Below, one piece after another: positions 6,544 to 9,062 of a stretch of 9,062 nt of DNA; the stretch's first letter is position 1, and every line of letters begins with the position of its first letter. Position numbers and translations under genes: made by a program. Below the pieces are notes generated by a model. The model did not search any database. It was not told the origin of the DNA and worked only from the letters and a program-made list of their open reading frames with translations. Location of the stretch: NCBI GenBank assembly GCA_023128035.1, contig JAGMES010000166.1, positions 1 through 9,062 of the forward strand, written 5' to 3'. The stretch is from Halanaerobiales bacterium (GTDB lineage Bacteria > Bacillota_F > Halanaerobiia > DY22613).

Positions 6544-7108
6544 AAACCCCACTCCTAGATAAAATTTCCTCAATTGCTTTTGTAGTTATACGTGCACCTG
6601 TTTGAAAACTATCCCTGCCATTCATCTTTCCAATATCACCAATTCCAATAATAACTGGAACATTTATCTCATTTAAAACATCAACTGTATCTCCTTCAAC
6701 ACGAGTGTGACTCTTTGCTTCTGGAACACCTTCTTTATCTACAGGAACCTTAACAATATTCCCATTACAATCAATTGAAAAATCTACTTCTACACCTTCC
6801 ACACTTTTAACATTTGCTGCAACTGCCACAACACCCAAAATTTCTATATCATGGTGACTATTTAAGTAATCAAGAATATCTTCACCCTGACCTTTACCTG
6901 GATGTCCACAATCATCAACCATTACGAGAACGGGCTCACTTTTAGCCTTTTTTATTAACCCAACTAATTCTTCTCCTTTTAAAGGTGTCGGATTTCCAGC
7001 TGATGCTGAAATTGTTCTTAAGTTTAACCTTTTCCCTGCTTCACAAACTGCTTTTGAGGCGAGCTCATCTCCATCAGTTATCACAATAATTTTAGTTAGT
7101 TGACCCAT
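6524..7108 (-). CDS. spoVAEa: Stage V sporulation protein AE (SpoVAEa)
   Basis: A 194-residue soluble protein without membrane segments, close to the length of Bacillus SpoVAEa. The N-terminus has a beta-strand then T-D-G-D-E-L-A (11-17). The middle carries V-M-V-D-D-C-G-H-P-G-K-G (62-73), and acidic Asp/Glu clusters of this arrangement resemble a TOPRIM-like fold. Near the end are G-I-G-D-I-G-K-M (155-162) and a Gly/Arg/Thr segment typical of the family. No enzymatic role is established; in Bacillus it is a minor germination factor encoded next to spoVAF. ATG 7106-7108 has GGAGG 5-6 nt upstream. The gene lies 29 nt after spoVAEb and overlaps spoVAF by 20 nt, which suggests coupled translation with its functional partner. 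Confidence 0.9.
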   Translation of the reverse strand: MGQLTKIIVITDGDELASKAVCEAGKRLNLRTISASAGNPTPLKGEELVGLIKKAKSEPVLVMVDDCGHPGKGQGEDILDYLNSHHDIEILGVVAVAANVKSVEGVEVDFSIDCNGNIVKVPVDKEGVPEAKSHTRVEGDTVDVLNEINVPVIIGIGDIGKMNGRDSFQTGARITTKAIEEILSRSGVYEKATH

Positions 7109-7137
7109 TACAACCTCCTATTTTTGGCAAATATCTT

Positions 7138-7491
7138 CTAACATTTTGGCTTAAAGAAAACTGCGATCAAAAATCCAAAAATCACTGATGCACTAACACC
7201 AGAACTAGCTACTTCCAATACACCTTTAAAGAGTCCTAAAATTCCATCTCTTTCTGCTTCCATCAACACCCCTTTGGTTAAAATATAACCAAAATTAGAA
7301 ACAGGTACCCCTACTCCTGCACCAGCAAAATCAATAAGCCAATCATAAACTCCAAGAGCAGTCAAAATCGAACCCAATACCACTAAAGTAACCAGAAGAT
7401 GTGCAGGAGTATATCTGGTTTTATCTAAAAAAATCTGTCCTAATGCACAGATCAATCCTCCAACTATAAAAGCTTTAAGTACCATTAACAT
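7138..7491 (-). CDS. spoVAEb: Stage V sporulation protein AEb, SpoVAC-related membrane protein
   Basis: A 117-residue integral membrane protein, homologous to SpoVAC over its whole length. Hydrophobic helices lie at about 4-21, 29-50, 54-75 and 93-112. The motif G-A-G-V-G-V-P-V-S-N-F-G-Y is at about 57-69, and the end F-F-K-P-K is characteristic of the family. It is part of the SpoVA complex in the inner spore membrane needed for DPA uptake into the forespore. ATG 7489-7491 overlaps the spoVAD stop by one base (TGATG) and has GGAGG 7 nt upstream. The TTG one codon earlier is unnecessary. Together with spoVAC and spoVAD it makes up the minimal set found in most spore formers. Confidence 0.93.
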   Translation of the reverse strand: MLMVLKAFIVGGLICALGQIFLDKTRYTPAHLLVTLVVLGSILTALGVYDWLIDFAGAGVGVPVSNFGYILTKGVLMEAERDGILGLFKGVLEVASSGVSASVIFGFLIAVFFKPKC

Positions 7492-8498
7492 CAATTTTCC
7501 TCCATTTCAATGGTGATTCCATGAGCAACACCAGGAATAGTTTCTCCCTGTAAAGTACTTACTGGACTTAATAAGGCTCCTGTCCCCACCACCATTATCC
7601 GCTTAAACTGACCCCCCATCAATTTCTGATAAAGATAAGATGCCAAAACGATTGCCGAAGATGCTGCACCACTTCCTTTGGCACCCGTATGCTGGTCGTC
7701 ACTAAAAAGCATTGCACCACAATCATCTAATACAACATCCACATCACAAGCGGCTTCCCGAAGTAGCTCACGAAGCATAGTTTTTCCAACTTCCCCTAAA
7801 TCACCTGTGATAATCAGATCATAATCTTCTGGGGAACGATTTAAATCTTTTAAATGTTGAATGATCGTATCTGCTGCTGCAGGGGCCATTGCTGAGCCCA
7901 TATCATTTGGATCATTAACTCCAAAATCTATTACTCGTCCGATAGTAGCATGGGTAATTTTAGGACCAATTCCCGAATTACTCAAAATAAATGCTCCTGA
8001 ACCTGTTACTGTCCATTGTTTATAAGGAGGATATTGACTTCCGTACTCAGTAGGCATTCTATATTGACGCTCCGCCGTTTGATAGTGGCTAGAAGTAAAG
8101 GCTAAAATATTCTGTGCAAAACCACCATCGATGATCATACATCCTAATGACAAAGCTTCAATTATAGTCGAACATGCTCCATAAAGTCCAATATAAGGAA
8201 TCTCAAGATCACGAGCACAAAAGTTTGCAGTGACAATTTGATTTAATAGATCTCCTGCTAAAATAAAATCAATATCATCTGATTTAAGGTTTGCTTTTTG
8301 TAGAACATTTTGACAATTTTCAGCACAAATTTTTCTTTCTGCTCTTTCAAATGTTTTGGTACCATAATAAGAATCTTTAATAATTTTATCAAAATAGGTT
8401 CTAAGAGGCCCTTTGCCCTCCACTGCACCAGCCATAGCTGAGGTGGCAAGAATGACCGGGGGTGTATCAAAATAAACTGTCTTTCCGGTCCGTTTCAT
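7491..8498 (-). CDS. spoVAD: Stage V sporulation protein AD (DPA-binding, thiolase-like fold)
   Basis: A 335-residue soluble protein with a beta-ketoacyl synthase/thiolase-like fold, which in Bacillus binds DPA on the outer face of the inner spore membrane. It opens with K-R-T-G-K-T-V-Y-F, as family members do. G-A-C-S-T (107-111) corresponds to the nucleophile-elbow cysteine of thiolases, although SpoVAD is not known to be an enzyme. Also visible are W-T-V-T-G-S-G-A (162-169), the D-D-C-G-A-M-L-F / H-T-G-A-K-G-S-G-A-A-S block (258-280) and G-T-G-A-L-L-S-P (305-312). The start is ATG 8496-8498, because AGGAGGG (8506-8512) sits 7 nt upstream. The TTG six codons earlier (8514-8516) would overlap that SD region. 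The gap to spoVAC is 22 nt. Confidence 0.95.
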   Translation of the reverse strand: MKRTGKTVYFDTPPVILATSAMAGAVEGKGPLRTYFDKIIKDSYYGTKTFERAERKICAENCQNVLQKANLKSDDIDFILAGDLLNQIVTANFCARDLEIPYIGLYGACSTIIEALSLGCMIIDGGFAQNILAFTSSHYQTAERQYRMPTEYGSQYPPYKQWTVTGSGAFILSNSGIGPKITHATIGRVIDFGVNDPNDMGSAMAPAAADTIIQHLKDLNRSPEDYDLIITGDLGEVGKTMLRELLREAACDVDVVLDDCGAMLFSDDQHTGAKGSGAASSAIVLASYLYQKLMGGQFKRIMVVGTGALLSPVSTLQGETIPGVAHGITIEMEEN

Positions 8499-8505
8499 AT
8501 AAACT

Positions 8506-8512
8506 CCCTCCT
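8506..8512 (-). promoter_or_regulatory. SD sequence deciding the spoVAD start
   Basis: AGGAGGG on the minus strand, 7 nt before ATG 8498. It rules in the ATG over the TTG at 8516, which precedes it in the same frame. Confidence 0.8.
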
Positions 8513-8520
8513 GCAAATAC

Positions 8521-8970
8521 TCAATATTTAAAGATAGTCTTTAAAAGCCCCATAAGAAAAGCAGTAACCATTCCGTATGTAAGCACTGGCCCAGCAACAA
8601 TATACATCTTTGCTCCTAATCCCAAAATCCATCCATCTTGTTTATGCTCCATAGCAGGAGAAACTATTGCATTGGCAAAACCTGTTACTGGAACAGCGGC
8701 TCCTGCTCCACCAATTTGACCAATTTCATCATATAAACCTAAGCCAGTTAAAAAAGATCCAATAAAAATTAGTATAATTGTAGAAAGAGGGCTCGCAGAT
8801 TGTTCAGATATTCCTGCGTTTTGTAAAATAATAATGATAATCTGACCTATTGAACAAATTGTTCCGCCAATTAAAAAAGCCATTATTATATTCTTAAAAT
8901 GAGGTTTATCTGATCTATATTTTTTTATCATCTGATCATATTCTTCAGCAGTTTTATTTACATTTTTCAT
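8521..8970 (-). CDS. spoVAC: Stage V sporulation protein AC
   Basis: A 149-residue membrane protein with a hydrophilic, lysine-rich N-terminus (about 1-26) and four or so hydrophobic helices at about 27-48, 60-80, 85-107 and 122-146. The core G-A-G-A-A-V-P-V-T-G-F-A-N-A is near residues 88-101 and is followed by D-G-W-I-L-G-L-G, both diagnostic of the SpoVAC/SpoVAEb family. In Bacillus, SpoVAC behaves as a mechanosensitive channel for DPA and is essential for DPA accumulation. ATG 8968-8970 is preceded by a strong GGAGGAGGT. It is the first complete gene of the run here. The operon probably starts further upstream, so no forespore (sigma-G) promoter is visible. Confidence 0.95.
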   Translation of the reverse strand: MKNVNKTAEEYDQMIKKYRSDKPHFKNIIMAFLIGGTICSIGQIIIIILQNAGISEQSASPLSTIILIFIGSFLTGLGLYDEIGQIGGAGAAVPVTGFANAIVSPAMEHKQDGWILGLGAKMYIVAGPVLTYGMVTAFLMGLLKTIFKY

Positions 8971-9005
8971 ACAACCACCTCCTCCTTTTAAAGACTTCCC
9001 ATTTA

Positions 9006-9062
9006 TTAAAAAAAATATGCCTTCAAAACAGAAGGAATGGAGTGAACTCGTTCAGCTAAAGC
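9006..9062 (-). CDS. 3' end of an upstream gene, possibly spoVAB
   Basis: Only one of the three minus-strand frames is open here. It gives 18 residues (A-L-A-E-R-V-H-S-I-P, then S-V-L-K-A-Y-F-F) and a TAA stop 35 nt before spoVAC. In Bacillus-type operons the gene before spoVAC is spoVAB, and A-L-A-E with a downstream I-P is faintly like a SpoVAB segment. That match is weak and remembered, not computed. If it were SpoVAB, the protein would end earlier than usual. The fragment is too short to identify. Confidence 0.35.
   Translation of the reverse strand, partial: ALAERVHSIPSVLKAYFF

Noticed and set aside
8258..8470. 70-codon minus-strand ORF in another frame of spoVAD
   Set aside because: It is contained in spoVAD, which has clear family motifs through this stretch.

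Overview
The window reads as chromosomal DNA of a low-GC, anaerobic, endospore-forming Firmicute. The spore-specific spoVA genes show sporulation, the oxygen-sensitive 2-hydroxyacyl-CoA dehydratase/activase-type Fe-S proteins suggest strict anaerobiosis, and base composition and SD sequences (GGAGG) fit Clostridia or Halanaerobiales. The exact taxon cannot be fixed from the sequence alone. Every gene lies on the minus strand, so transcription runs from high to low coordinates.

Layout in transcription order: (1) 9062-9006, the last 18 codons of an upstream gene, possibly spoVAB. (2) 8970-5068, a compact spoVA run: spoVAC, spoVAD, spoVAEb, spoVAEa, spoVAF, with gaps under 30 nt or overlaps. (3) 5053-2029, three tightly coupled genes of the 2-hydroxyacyl-CoA dehydratase/activase superfamily: two HgdB/DUF2229-like proteins, each with three cysteines, then a HgdC/BadF-type ATPase. 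The first starts 14 nt after the spoVAF stop and the next two start at UUG codons overlapping the preceding stop, so the eight genes look like one transcription unit. (4) 2018-1834, a 185-bp element with 34-nt terminal inverted repeats, probably a MITE or other non-autonomous transposon relic, 10 bp past the last stop. (5) 1778-1, an AT-richer block holding two tandem copies of a gene for a membrane-anchored or lipoprotein YycI/PepSY-like protein. One copy is complete and the other runs off the left edge; each has its own promoter region.

How the genes fit together: SpoVAC, SpoVAD and SpoVAEb belong to the machinery that moves dipicolinic acid (DPA) into the forespore and releases it at germination. 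SpoVAEa and SpoVAF are accessory germination proteins, SpoVAF being a GerA-type A subunit. The three downstream proteins resemble an ATP-driven low-potential electron-transfer system: the activase would hydrolyse ATP and pass an electron to Fe-S partner proteins. Their apparent co-transcription with spoVA is the most unusual point, because it predicts forespore-stage expression of a redox module whose substrate is unknown. The left part is a separate accessory region shaped by tandem duplication and a small inverted-repeat element.
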